Source: Symsagittifera roscoffensis (lineage: Eukaryota; Xenacoelomorpha; Acoela; Convolutidae). Taken from it: a DNA stretch of 64,000 bases. A program made the position numbers and the translations under genes. Of this stretch, positions 33,565 to 44,973 are shown one piece after another; positions within the stretch are counted from its first letter, which is position 1, and every line of letters begins with the position of its first letter. The notes beneath the pieces are model-generated. The model ran no database searches. It was not told the origin of the DNA and was given only the letters and a program-made list of their open reading frames with translations. Location of the stretch: positions 1 to 64,000 of the forward strand of contig NW_026971484.1 of the NCBI RefSeq assembly GCF_963678635.1. The letters are read 5' to 3'.

Positions 33565-34015
33565 TTTAAAATCCCAAATACTGATTTTAGTTCGTTGCAG
33601 TTCTGCAAAATCCCAATTACTGATTATAATTCGTTGCAGTTGTTTTAAATCCTAATTACTCACAAAATCCAAATTAATCACAGTAATTGAAATTCTGTCA
33701 ATATTTGGGATTTTGTCAGTGTTGGGATTTTAACAGTATTTGGGATTTTGTCAGTAATTGGGATTTTGTCAGTATTTGGGATTTTGTCATTAATTGATTT
33801 TGTCAAAATTTGGGAATTGTCAGTATTGGGATTTTGTCAGTATTTCGGAATTTGTCAGTATTTTGGATTTTGTCAGTAATTGGGATTTTGTCAGTATTTG
33901 GGAATTTGTCAGTAATTGATATTTTGTCAGTATTTGGGGATTTGTCAGTATTGTGATTTTGTCAGTGTTTGGGATTTTGCAACTGCAAAAAACTTGTCAG
34001 TGTATATTGAGATTT
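33565..34015. repeat. GGGATTTTGTCAGTATTT minisatellite
   Basis: From 33690 about 18 copies of a 16-18 base unit, GGGATTTTGTCAGTATTT or ...GTAATT. It is preceded by a few inverted-sense copies (AAATCCCAATTACTGAT, 33565-33690), so the block is partly an inverted repeat. Isolated cores continue to 34300. Confidence 0.8.
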
Positions 34016-34950
34016 TCTCATTGAGTTAAAATTTGTATTGTAAAATGGAAGGAAATTGGAACGAACTGATCAGTATCTGAGATTGATTTGAACTGCAAAA
34101 AGAACTATTGAGATTTTGCAAAACTATTTCAGTTTTTAGGATGCGCAAAAGACTGCGTGGCGCCATCAGACATTCTTTTTTGTCAAAATTTTGTCAAACG
34201 AACGACTACTTCAGTATTTGGGATGATAAATAGACTGAACGGCGCCATTAACTCCTGCCAGTTTTGAGATTTCCCACAACTGAACGGACTATTTCCGTAT
34301 TTGGAGTGGGTTGATAAACTAAACGGCTACTTATACAATTCAGAAACGATGATATAATTAGTGTTTTGTTTACTGGAAAAAATAATTTAGAAGATGAAAC
34401 AATTTTTTCAAGAAAGCATAAAACAGGAAAAATGAGGAGCGTATATGATGAGCGTATGATAATCACAAATTATGCAATCTAACACTTGAAAATCGATTTA
34501 ATCAAAGTCAAGAAACAATTATTGACTATTTTAGCTGACAGCTTAAAAGTATTGAAACAATTACGACGCTATGAAGCTTCATAATTGCTTCGATAAGTTT
34601 GGCCAAGCTGATTAGGCTTAACTTTCCAACTAAGCAAATTGGTAATTCGACGATAATTTAAGTAACACCCTCTTTTCATTCATCACTGCACTTCTTTCAA
34701 ATTCAGTTTGAAAATCTTCTAAATGCATTCGTTACTGCACCTGAAACAATTCCGACAAACAAACCCGACAGGAGTATTGACAAAAACCGATACGACACTC
34801 GACGTACCGACAAACAAACCGACATACGAATCGACAGTCAAATAACCGAGATACAAATCGGGACGCACAAACCGACGCGTACTAAACAACATACAAACGA
34901 ACGACTCGCCGGATACAAAAAACCACTCTTCGATGACCGAGAAAAGTATG
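34016..34950. other. No gene seen
   Basis: Remnants of the CAGTATTTGGGAT motif and a CGACA/ACAAACCGACA-rich tract (34750-34900). The latter consists of short repeats of the type CAAACCGACATACGAATCGACA. No supported coding. Confidence 0.45.
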
Positions 34951-34957
34951 GATCAAT

Positions 34958-37400
34958 AATTGTGGAATCGCTGTTCGATAGCATCAGATAATGATCGAAG
35001 ATTTGTAGACGCCAAAAATCTTGACGAAATAGCAGGAAAAGAAATGGCAAACAAATATCGAACAGCGAAAAGACTAATTTCAGAAATGGTCGATGGAACT
35101 ACAATAGAAGTAGGTGATCTTGTACGAAAAATAGCAATACCACGGCAACGAAGTCATTCGATTGCAGTAGCAGCAGGAATCATGCAGATGTTAATTCTAC
35201 GGGGCTTCAAGGAAATACCGTGGAAAAAAAAAAACGGAGGAATCTGGTCCAGTTTTTCCTTTCAGATTCAATGCTACCCGAATACTCACCTTTTAGTGTT
35301 ATAAACCATCAGAACAGATCTAAACCGCCCTAAGAACAGTTAGGAAATTCATCAAGAACCCCGACATCAACAGAATCAGCAATCTCACAACCATTAGCTC
35401 TTCCATCATCCTCAGAACCATCAAGAAGTTCAGAAACCGCATCCTTAAAGAGGCACCATCATATTCATTTTTCGAAGCATGTGATTCCTCGCAAGACTAC
35501 TCGTAAGAGAGCACTGGAGAAACTACAAGAATGGCGCACTCCAAAAGGGTCTGAAAGTTTTTGGCGCCAAGTTCGGTTTTATGTTCGATGTCATAGAATT
35601 AGCCTCCAAGGACTAATGGAAGTAGCTGAAAAAGACTCTCAGAGAATGAAACGCTGTAAAGGTGGTCGCAAAAAGTGTAGATTTACTTTTTCGACCCGTT
35701 TTATATTTACTCTCTTATGTAAGAAACGGGGATCTGCGGACGATTTCAAGTACGATTTGGCTAAGGCGACAAAAACCGGAAACGTTGACAATATTATCAA
35801 CACTATTTGATCTCGGCTTGAAATTAAAGGCTTCAAATCAATCGTTCCTTCACCTAGACACGTTTGTCGAGCAAACGCCGAAATATTGGTTCACTTTACA
35901 AACTTCTGTAAGCCCGAGAAAACATTTTCTGGATTTCGAAATGACCTTGTTTCTTGCGTCAAAGCAGTTGCGTTTCTTTCACTGAAAACCACGGAACTCC
36001 AAGAATTACGCGTGGATATCTGGGGAGACAGCTGTGAGATTGGTGGTGTGGAGGTTACTAGGCTCGCGTTCAGGCTCCTCGATGTCAACATTAGTGTACA
36101 GTCGACTAGCAGCGTTTTCTGTTTCGCAGGTAAGTCAATTTTGCTTTCGAAAAATATCTCTCAAGTTGATTAGTCTCGGCATCGCTTGTTTTATGAATGT
36201 ACGTACCCCTTTGATTAGTTTTATCATTAAACTCAGCGTACCGTGGAAAAAACAGAAGAGACGCAATGGAGCAGTACGTTGGTCTCACCACAGCAGGCGA
36301 CCAAGAATCGGGTTGACTGTACAGCCAAACAAGTTCCCTAAGACAGTTAGGAGCAAAGCTGACCTATAGTGGCGATTCGCCACTTTTGCTGCGGCTGGTT
36401 ATTGGTGTCTCTAATGAGCAGTCATCTGATACAGTCTCGTGGCTCCCACTGTGTGTGTCAAATGACACTACAGACTTCCGCCCACTAACTTGCGAGCCAG
36501 AGACTGGTATAAGAACTAAACTCAATGTGCCCTTTCGAAAAAAGTTACTTAGGACGTCACTGGTGAGCATCGAAGAAATTCGATGCGTTTGTCCAGATGT
36601 CACCCACATGATTACTCGATGTGTGGAAACAGATCTTCTTAAAATGGCACAAAAAAAATCCATGATATATAATCCTCACGAAAAATTTGCCATTCAGCGC
36701 TTTGGGGAAAGTTTGACCAGACGGGGGGCCAAAAAGCCATTTTTCCATTTAACCACTGTCTCGATAGGAGGAACATACAAAGCTGGCAAAGTGGGTGCAG
36801 TCTCTTTTTCTGGAATCTGTGCGCTGACTGTCATCGCTGAAAGGCAGAAATGAAAGAGGCACAGAAATTGAAGATCTCTTCGAAGGAGTATGGAAAAATG
36901 AAGTTGTTGTTCGCCCGAAAGAAAATGCAGATACGTAAGTTTAATCTGTAAAAGTGCTACAAGCCATCTACCCGAGTCTCGTCTCAAAAGTTCCTGGAAA
37001 AACCCTTGAGTGCATCACCACTGAAGATGCTAGTGAACTTTTGAGAAAGAGCTTGAATGAATGCACGCAATTACTAAGAGCAAGAGGTGATTGTAACGCT
37101 ATAGAGTACAAAAAGTGGGCTGAAATTTACTATCAAGTTTCAGTGTTTATCTTTAGAGAACCAGGATTGACTCCCTATAAAATCAAATTACTCCTAATGC
37201 CACAGCTTGTGGAGAGCAAAATTATAGGAAGTCCCTGATAAAATTTGCGCGATGCTCTCAAAAAATTCAACCACCATGCGAACAAGGATTTTCAAAGTAG
37301 AACAATGCGAGGGGGAGGAAGATTGCATAACCAAGACCCATTATTCCTCGAAATGTTTTTTCATTCTGCAAGTTCATCAAAGATGGCAAGTGCACACGTA
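34958..37400 (+). pseudogene. Unknown multi-exon gene, possible RNase H-fold transposase
   Basis: Successive plus-strand segments read as one protein. 34960-35300 reads AGKEMANKYRTAKRLISEMV. 35481-35810 is basic, including RCKGGRKKCRFTF. 35900-36129 reads LRVDIWGDSCEIGGVEVTRL. After an intron with GTAAGT and TCAG edges (36130-36236), 36240-36940 has GDSPLLLRLVIGVSNEQSSD and CVCPDVTHMITRCVETDLL. 36954-37400 has YKKWAEIYYQVSVFIFREPG and HNQDPLFLEMFFHSAS. The Asp/Glu positions in hydrophobic strands (DIWGD, PDVTH, CVE) could be a DDE-type catalytic core, but this is inference from pattern only. It contains at least one TGA (after GDQESG) and frame changes near 35800, 36845 and 37240. Confidence 0.5.
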
Positions 37401-37496
37401 ATTTTCTAAACAATGCGGGAGACGTCCCGTCGTGTTTACAAAAATGTCAAAAAAATCTAGAATTTCCGAAAGTTGCCGTCGGTTGAAAGCGTCCAT

Positions 37497-37882
37497 CTAG
37501 TCTGCTGCTTTCTGGTTTGCGATTTGATCTGTTGGGTTCTTTCGGATGTACAGCGGCAGCAGTTGCGGGAAAGAAAGCAAAACGGAATCTAGCACCACAA
37601 GTTGTGGTGGAAAAATGGATCCATGGTTTAGGAGGTACTGTGCTAACCAAAGATAATGCTCAAACCATTCATCGGGGACATTCCAAGACACATAAAGGCT
37701 TTCTTCGGCTGAAAGATGACAAAGATTTGGTCAAAGGAACGATGACTGTAGAGGAACGGTTGCAAAACCGATTAGCTAAAAACGAGTCAACAACTGATTT
37801 GGAATCTAGTTATACTGGGCAAACACCAAACGAAAGAGCTGGCAATGCCGTTGACTTGCGGGTATTGATTTCAAGTTTTTGA
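37497..37882 (+). pseudogene. Basic protein fragment, unknown, maybe C-terminus of the preceding gene
   Basis: An open frame of about 125 codons with VEKWIHGLGGTVLTKDNAQT and RGHSKTHKGFLRLKDDKDL, ending in a Ser/Thr-rich acidic tail. Codon use and the aligned hydrophobic pattern look protein-like. It follows the unknown multi-exon gene on the same strand after about 100 bases and could be its next exon or a separate ORF of the same element. No family recognised. Confidence 0.4.
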
Positions 37883-38060
37883 AGCTAGAATACTTAGTTA
37901 GCTCTCTTTACTTTGATTCAGTTATTGATCCGACGTCTTACCAGCTACATCCGGGGAGTAATTTTTCAGCTACTTACGTCAATAACAAGCGACCACTTTT
38001 GATTGAGCAATGTCAAACTAGCGGTGAAAGTAAGGTTTCTGCAATCATGGCTCTAAGGTA

Positions 38061-38440
38061 ACAAAGAGCTGAAAAATCACCGCATATTCTAAATACTGAA
38101 CCCCAAGTACCCCCCTCGTGTAGCTGAACAATATCAGCCCACATAGTACTCAGCCCACAACAGCACAACCAAACGAGAGATCAATTTCGACGAGTTCAGT
38201 GTTAAAACGACGTTCAAGTCTACTCTACCTATCCCGTCGGGGGCCTTTCTGGGGGTCCTTTCGTGAGACCGAAATTGAAAATTTGCAAGCCCCTCAAATC
38301 GCTATTTTTTCATCCGCATCCGTAAATAACATCTTACTTGTACCAATTTTGGGCGTTAATGAGTCTGGGTGACTCCCAGATGATACCCTCAATGCCGGTT
38401 AATTCTCACCTCTGGAAAAGATGAGGGGGACCCGAGTAGC
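38061..38440. other. No gene seen
   Basis: Contains GGGGGCCTTTCTGGGGGTCC (38238) and a CCCAAGTACCCCCCTCG stretch, somewhat like the GGGGTCC motifs of the macrosatellite. Otherwise featureless. Confidence 0.35.
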
Positions 38441-38444
38441 TGTT

Positions 38445-38900
38445 TTATATGATCTCACGTAAAATATATTTGTAATAGAGCCCGACAGTTTGTTTTTATT
38501 GAATCCATAAACTGTTAGCTGATTCCGCAGATTGTAGGTAAGATAACCAGCAATAACCAGCTTGAACAATGGCTAGCTAGAACAACGATTGCGTAACTAA
38601 CGAACAAATACTTAACCATTGTCTGTGGAATCCACGAACAAATCCTAAATCATTACCTGAATAAATTCCTGGATATACGCTTTTAGACATTAAATATAAA
38701 TTTAAAGATCTGAACGAAATAGCCATTTTGATTTTAAATTGGTAATTTGATAACCCAGCACCATTGAGCAATGAATATAGCTAGAACAAAGACTGCGGAA
38801 TTTACGAACAAAGACTTAACCATTGTGTGTGGAATCAATGATCAAATCTTAAATCAGTACTCAACTAAATTCGTGAATATATCCTTTCAGAATTTAAAAT
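38445..38900. repeat. Direct repeat, left copy, with hairpin core
   Basis: GATCTCACGTA, then GACAGTTTGTTTTTATTGAATCCATAAACTGTTAGC, GATTCCGCAGATTGTA, CCAGCTTGAACAATGGCTAGCTAGAACAA and TGTGGAATCCACGAACAAATC follow each other in the same order as at 40988-41300. ACAGTTT/AAACTGT can form a hairpin. A third, partial copy of the GCTAGAACAA...GTGTGGAATC part is at 38775-38900. Confidence 0.65.
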
Positions 38901-39714
38901 CTTTCTAGCCGTGTCAAAAACAGTCATGCTTTTTTTAACGCAATTAATTGAAACTGTCAAACCAAATATGTCGATTAGTTAAATTGCATAATTAATTAAC
39001 AAAATGCCAAGGGATAAAAAATATCAACAATGTTGTTGGTTTTAGTTAACCCCAAAATTTTATGTATTAGCTTTTATTGTAAGAACTGATTCCATTTTCA
39101 TTATAGGATGGATTAACAGTGACAACTAAACGTAATTTTAAATTTAAAACTATGTCATACCTCGAATTAATTCGTAAACGCCCTAGATTGTAAATTCGAT
39201 TTAATTCGTAGCAGCCACAGATTCAAACTTGAAGCTATTAAAATCTTTTCTTAAATCATTACTTAACTAATTTCATAGAAATACCCTTTTACAATTTCAA
39301 ATTGGATTGAAAATGGCCATATTGATGCAGATCTTTACTGTTTAAATAGATAAAATCAGACCGAACGTAGGTCGCTGTAAATTGAATTGTAAAAACCTTT
39401 CTCTCGACGGGAACGAGTAAATCAAGTGATGTGATTGGCCAAATTCGAATCGTTAGCTCTTAAACTTCATTTAATCTTAGAGTTATTGCTGCCATTACAT
39501 ATCGCTAGATAAATCGCTTTTTAACTACTAAGTCATTTCGTTTTCGGCCCTACAATAATTCATAATGCTGAACGATAACTTGCTACCAAAATAATTGAAT
39601 ACCACGGGAAATTCGTCATCGAAAAGTTCTGACCCTTTAGTAATCGTACCAGAGGAACGCAATATTGTTTTGAAGTTTAAAGATAACCTACTTAACAATC
39701 GAACCATCGGTCGA

Positions 39715-39880
39715 TCATTCATTTTTTAAAGTTTCTTCACATTGAGACATTCGTAATTCATTCTTAACTTATTGAAACCACTCGTCGATCATTCATTCGG
39801 TCGAGCTTATCGGTCGATCATTCATTTTTTAAAGTTGCTTTAGATTGAGACATTCGTAATTCATTCTTAAATTATTGAAA
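39715..39880. repeat. GATCATTCATTTTTTAAAGTTGCTTCAGATTGAGACATTCG repeats
   Basis: Two copies here (39713 and 39820) and one at 40852 read CGATCATTCATTTTTTAAA followed within 10 bases by ATTGAGACATTCGTAATTCATTCTTAA. They lie on both sides of the ORF at 39925-40785. Confidence 0.7.
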
Positions 39881-39924
39881 CGCTACAAAGCTAACTTATC
39901 TTTACCTTCTTCCCCAATTAAGAG

Positions 39925-40785
39925 TTGGGAGCAAAGAGTTGGGAGCTACACGATGGAGCACAGGATGGATACGAAGACGCGGTGATGGACTCCTCTTCGC
40001 ACTCGGAAATCCCTTTAGCAAAAATTACCCATGGAAGTCGAGCAACCTCAGTCTTCTCCTCAGACTCGGACATCCCACTGACAATCCCTAATCGAAAACG
40101 GTCTACTCTGTCGAAATTGGCCACTGCTGGAGGAAATCTTTTTTAATGTATTGGAGAATCGTAATTTAATCCTTTTAAAGAGGCGATTGTTGATTCTTCG
40201 AACCACACGGTCACTTTGGAAAATGGACATATTTTAGCCGGAAAGAGGAAATCATCGCCTTTCCAGAAGTCGACCAGATCCAACCCTCAGAAAAGGACGA
40301 CCAGTGGAAACTTGACTGGCGGAAACGCGACGCTCATACAAACGACCACAAAATTGTCGACAGAAGTTATCGTCATTCCGGATTCGCCTCAGAAACTATC
40401 TCAAGACAACAGTCTTCCTGTACCATCATCCTCTGGATCCGCTCTAGACCCAATATTGCTGGACAGCACACCAAAGGAAACGCATCATGTTGTCACCCAG
40501 CCCAGATCTACAATCAGACCGCCTGCTTTCTTGTGCTGGTCACCTTCTGATTTCCTCATTTCCCTCGGAAAATTGGGATACGTTCAGACATCGCTGAAGT
40601 CTCCCACCGTGAAATCACCCATCATAGTCGCGGAGCAAGATTCCGGGAGCGAAAAATCATCGAAGATAGATCAGGACGTACAACAAGCTTCAGAAGAATT
40701 TGACGATAAATACATTCAAAACTCATTGAGCTCATTAAAATTCTATTTTCCAATTTCTTCATTTTACGATTTTAAGAGTTTTTAG
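39925..40785 (+). CDS. Disordered Ser/Thr/Pro-rich protein with SUMO-interaction-like motif
   Basis: Two open segments. 39925-40146 has DSSSHSEIPLAKITHGSRAT and VFSSDSDIPLTIPNRKRSTL. The second runs from about 40185 (KEAIVDSSNHTVTLENGHIL) to 40785. They are in different frames, so either a short intron lies near 40146-40180 or a frame break is present. The second part contains EVIVIPDSPQ: a hydrophobic V-I-V-I core followed by acidic/Ser residues, as in SUMO-interacting motifs. An acidic region, SEEFDD, follows near the end. The rest is low-complexity and basic (GKRKSSPFQKS), suggesting a nuclear protein. Repeats flank it on both sides. Family unknown; the second segment is the better supported. 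Confidence 0.5.
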
Positions 40786-40987
40786 ACTTAGTTTTACCTA
40801 ATTTAGCACCAATTAGATATGTGCTTACTATGTTTCATATCGACCATCGTTCGATCATTCATTTTTTAAAATTGCTTCAGATTGAGACATTCGTAATTCA
40901 TTCTTAATCATGCTATTCTCTCAACTTCTTAGTCAACCAATTTGAAGCGTCAATCAATCGCTTTATAACATCTTTGGGCGACAATGA

Positions 40988-41300
40988 TTTTTTTTGATCT
41001 CACGTATTATTTACTAATACGTTTGTATTAGAGTGCGACAGTTTGTTTTTTTTTTATTCGACAAACTGTTAGCGGGTTCCGCAGATTGTAAGTGAGATAT
41101 CCAGCACTAACCAGCTTGAACAATTGCTAGCTAGAACAATGAATGCGGAAATTACGAACAAAACTGAACCATTGTCTGTGGAATCCACGAACAAATCTTA
41201 AGCCATTACTTAACTAAATCAGTGGATATACCCTTTTAGATTTTCAACATTTTATTGAAAACGGCTATTTTGGTTTTTCAGTTTAGTTCGATCATTCACT
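40988..41300. repeat. Direct repeat, right copy, with hairpin core
   Basis: Same order of blocks as 38445-38700: GATCTCACGTATT, GACAGTTTG...ACAAACTGTTAGC, GGTTCCGCAGATTGTAAG, CCAGCTTGAACAATTGCTAGCTAGAACAA, TGTGGAATCCACGAACAAATC. Similarity is about 85%. The two copies bracket about 2.1 kb containing the disordered-protein ORF. Confidence 0.65.
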
Positions 41301-41561
41301 TTTAATGTTCATTTCTTCCTAATCACGTTATTTTCTCATTTTCTTAGTGAATGCACATAATTGTATGTAATCAGGGTTTATTATTAGAAAATTTAATTAG
41401 TAAATTTGAATATAAATTAGAACAGGTTTCAAATATAAAATCATGAACACAAACGCACCCTTATAAATTGTAAATTGATTCGAAAATTGATAAAATGTTC
41501 CACGGAACGAAATGATTTTAATGTTTTGTAGAATACCCAAATCCATTTAAGTGCTGTCGTC

Positions 41562-43845
41562 AATGAACGCTTGAGCAACTTTGTCTCCGTAGTCAAAGCG
41601 CAGTAGCTCGAAAGGCGCAATGTCTCAACAGGCTTTTAGGATGACCATTCTTTCACCTATGCTGGAAAGTACGACTTCTACCATCTTCATATTGGCCTCG
41701 TTTTTCTTCTGGGTGGCGTGGTTCGCTAAACGACTCAGCAAACGTTCCATCTCTGTAACGGGCACTCCTCATTCAAAGCGTCCATCAATCGCCTAGGAGG
41801 ACCCGCAATTTGCAATACGTATTCGCATAGAACTCCTAGTTGGAGACAGTACTGGTCGGCACTGATGTTGGTGACTACTTTGCAGTGAAAATCCACCAAC
41901 ACGTCGTCTTTCTTGAACGATTGCAAAGCAATCAAACCTAGTAAAAAAGAAATCACTGATTGAAAAATGAACTGACACAAAAATTACTGACCCAAAAAAG
42001 AAATTTTATTGTTAAGATATAATTATCGAGTTATTAAAATTTTAAATTACCTCTTCCATAGACGGGAAAAATCACATCACATATGCCGACCCAGCTCTGG
42101 GTCAATACACGACTCTGCAACTCTTCCTGAGCCTCATATGGAAAGCTCTCAATGTCATTGGAGGTATGTGTTAGGCTTGTGCTTTTCTCAAGCGGCTGAA
42201 ACTTTCTCTTTGATCCATCATTGAGCAGCTTCGCCACATGGTCAACCACCTTCTTCAGGTCATGGGTTGCCCACTTCTGCTTTGAGCAAAAGTTTGCAAC
42301 TTTCCCTGACATCTCATGGGAATCTTCAGGGAATCTACCGAACAAAGATCTGTGCGCGCTGCACCTGGCGAACTTAACGTTGAGAATCTTTTGGGGATCA
42401 AACTGTCAACAGAACCTCTTAGTAGGTGTATCTGTCCAACTTTTAGTGAACTTCTGAAGCTTGCCTCTTCAGATTGTCCTTCTCGAACGTAGGGCTGGTA
42501 GACAAAGGCTTCCAACCTTACGTGCGCGAAAACACTTCGGTTGTTTCAGATTTATGATGCTAATCTATGAAAACGAAATTATTACATGTGATTCTACGTC
42601 GGTTTCAATTTTGATAAATAAATCTCTTTAGAAGGCATTGAAATTATTTATCGATTGATCTACCTGGCGTTTGAACTGATCAACTAGTGGAGCAACCCGG
42701 AAAAGCGCGTTCCAAAATGAATTGACGAAAAACAGTTGAGTCGTCTCCATGTTTTTTGTGTCCCGAAAAGCCCGCTAAACAATATAAACAACATAGCTCA
42801 TTTTGCTCCTCTTTAAATTGGTTCTGACCTCTGTGTAGTACAATATCAAACCCTGTGCTAGCCAGACTGGAATTCTGTGGGAGACGCGAGAAGTTGACAC
42901 TATAAAATTGAATCACCAAATCGAGTCATCAGTGTTTTTTTTATCAAATCAGTGTTTTAGATTAAAAAAAGATACCTACAGGCTGCTGGTTCTATGCCCA
43001 GTTTCACGGTATCGTCTTTAATTTTTTCCTCTATACTGACAATCGCCTGGACGACAGCATGTACCGTAGTGTTGATGATCATTTTCTCGAGCATCCCTGT
43101 GCATGTGAACAGAAACGTGACAATGGCCCTGAACAAGGTCAATTGTTCTTTGTGGGTCAAGGTTCCGTTGCTTTTATTCGACTTCTGGACATTCTGTAAA
43201 ATGACTTCTTTGAGAGTCTCGTTTAATATTGATTTTCCGGATTGGGAGGCTTTTCCAGGTTGCTAAAATGGAATATGATTTAATTTCAATATTTAATTAA
43301 CCAAAACCTTTAGGCTTGTGTAACGTGAAGTAATTTCTGCAGCTCACAGTTTCGCCTATATTATATGGCTCTACATGATTACTTTTGCTGTTTTCTGTGG
43401 GCTTGTAACTTTGTGGGATTATGGGATCGGGGTTTCGTGGGAGTGTAGGTTCGCTTCTCATGGTCATGCGGTTGTCATTCAACTTCTCGATAGAGGGGAA
43501 GAGCCGATGGCAATAGAGAATTCGGATACGGTGATGCCCAAATGTAGGAACCCAAGTAGGCTGGATATGGCTGATACTGCTGAGGCTGGCACTGGTGTAC
43601 CATCGAGGGGCCTGACTGGACATGTCGCAGAGCGTTATGTGGTTGCCCATGTGTCGGCGGAGTTGGTGAGGCAATGGGTCGCGAGGGTGCTCGCAAAGGG
43701 GTTACCGGTGTCGGAGGAGCAAATGATGTCGTCTCTGGTGCTGCGAGTGATGACGGAGGCACAGGGATGTTAGAACGCACTGCAAATGGTGATGGAGAAC
43801 TGAAAGGCACTGAACATGCGTTTTCGGCGTTGGACATTTACTTTG
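41562..43845 (-). pseudogene. SET-domain lysine methyltransferase, KMT5A/SET8-like, broken
   Basis: SET proteins of this class methylate histone lysines, typically H4K20 for KMT5A. Exons on the minus strand: a Pro-rich exon (43837-43475), a helical exon 43264-42976 (acceptor ATTTTAG, donor GTATCT), a Cys-rich exon near 42900-42660 (ELCCLYCLAGFSGHKKHG), an exon around 42390-42047 ending VIFPVYGRG, then after an intron with TACTAG acceptor LIALQSFKKDDVLVDFHCKV. GRG...F..DD...DFH is the start of a SET domain. RLLSRLANHATQKKNEANMK carries the NH core motif, and APFELLRFDYGDK the closing ELxxDYGD motif. Breaks: a frame change near 41765 (after ALNEECP) and a TGA in the ILKAC-stop-DIAP stretch (about 41630). 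The Pro-rich N-terminus is unlike vertebrate KMT5A, so the exact subfamily is open. Confidence 0.75.
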
Positions 43846-43874
43846 AGTCCGTAAGTTTTTACTAGATTGGGATA

Positions 43875-44460
43875 AAAAATGAGAAATGCAACTAGTATTG
43901 AGCACAATATGAGGACGAATTGACTCAAATTTAGCGGCAATGCTCGCATCGCTTATCAGTACCAATTTAATCGAAACACCAGGATATCTAGATAAGAGTC
44001 TACCAAGGAATAGCTTTGACATTGTCCACTCTTTTTAGCACACCAGTTGACATTAGCATCTATGCAATAATTAATGCCTAACGATAAGACGGCTAATTGA
44101 CAATGAACTGATAAGTGAAACTAGACAGTGCATTTCTTATCAGTAAAGCCGTCATTATCAGGGAAAACTGTCAATAGTCAATTCTTGAATCAAGGCTCAT
44201 TTCAATTCAATCATTCGATCGGTCCTCAGTTCAGCCATATATTAGAGTCTTCATCCATGTCATCATGCTAAGTGGAACTTTTCGGGTAAAATAAAAACTA
44301 CAAGTCCTCGATGCTGTCACTTCCATCTGGGAAAGTGCTGTAATATTATCATTAATCAGCGATTGGTGCGTAAAGATTAAATGGTCTCATTGACCGGGAA
44401 GTTCCATCTTTAGTGTGTCAGAAGACAGAAAAAAAAACGCAATAGCATGGAATTAAAGAA
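43875..44460. other. No gene seen
   Basis: Intergenic between divergent genes. It includes an imperfect inverted pair, GATAAGACGGCTAATTGACA (44091) and TCTTATCAGTAAAGCCGTCATTATC (44131). No other signal noted. Confidence 0.4.
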
Positions 44461-44474
44461 AATTCCACGAAAAC

Positions 44475-44973
44475 AATGATACTTGTGTCATCAGCAGAAA
44501 GCGGAATTCGAGAAAAGATAAAAATCGTTCAACTTCAGACGGCTGCACAGGGACTCCATGGTCTTTTTTGAACAGGCTGGAAGTGTCAAAAAAAGGATTG
44601 TCTTTATCAATGACCCTTTCGTGTCCCAGTGCGCAGTTAGTTTGATCGACAAACCTGAGGATACTGCGGGGAAAGGACCAACATGCAGTGACAATTTATA
44701 CAATAGGTACTCTGAGTTGAGAAACGAGTCACAAGGCGAGTCAAGGAAACGAGTCGCCGGAGAATCACTACCAGACAATTTCATAAAATTCATGATTACG
44801 GATTCTGAGAAATGTAGACCCAAACAAAAACCTCCATTGCCCAAGGCCAAAAAAACAAAAAAGGAGGAAAAACCGCAGTTGTTTTGAGTCACCTTGATTA
44901 TTTTGAGTTGCCAGAAAGTGACATTCCCTTGAAGTTTGCTCCATGCATCAACGGTGTAATACAGGTGAAATTA
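44475..44973 (+). CDS. Basic protein of unknown function
   Basis: The frame from MVFFEQAGSVKKRIVFINDP (44558) runs about 109 codons. It includes CSDNLYNRYSELRNESQGES and a Lys/Pro-rich KPPLPKAKKTKKEEKPQ, and stops at TGA 44885. In the adjoining frame the text continues as SHLDYFELPESDIPLKFAPC to a GTGAAAT donor-like site at about 44974, so the stop may be a frame break. A 5' extension to 44475 in another frame (ILVSSAESGIREKIKIVQLQ) looks protein-like too. No family recognised. It lies just before the retroelement remnant and may be part of the 25.7-45 kb gene group or an upstream ORF of the element. Confidence 0.4.

Noticed and set aside
33690-34010. CRISPR-like array
   Set aside because: The units are contiguous 16-18 base tandem repeats without unique spacers, in a eukaryotic context.
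43375-43865. Plus-strand ORFs opposite the SET gene's Pro-rich exon
   Set aside because: Shadow frames; the minus strand has better low-complexity protein texture and joins to SET exons.
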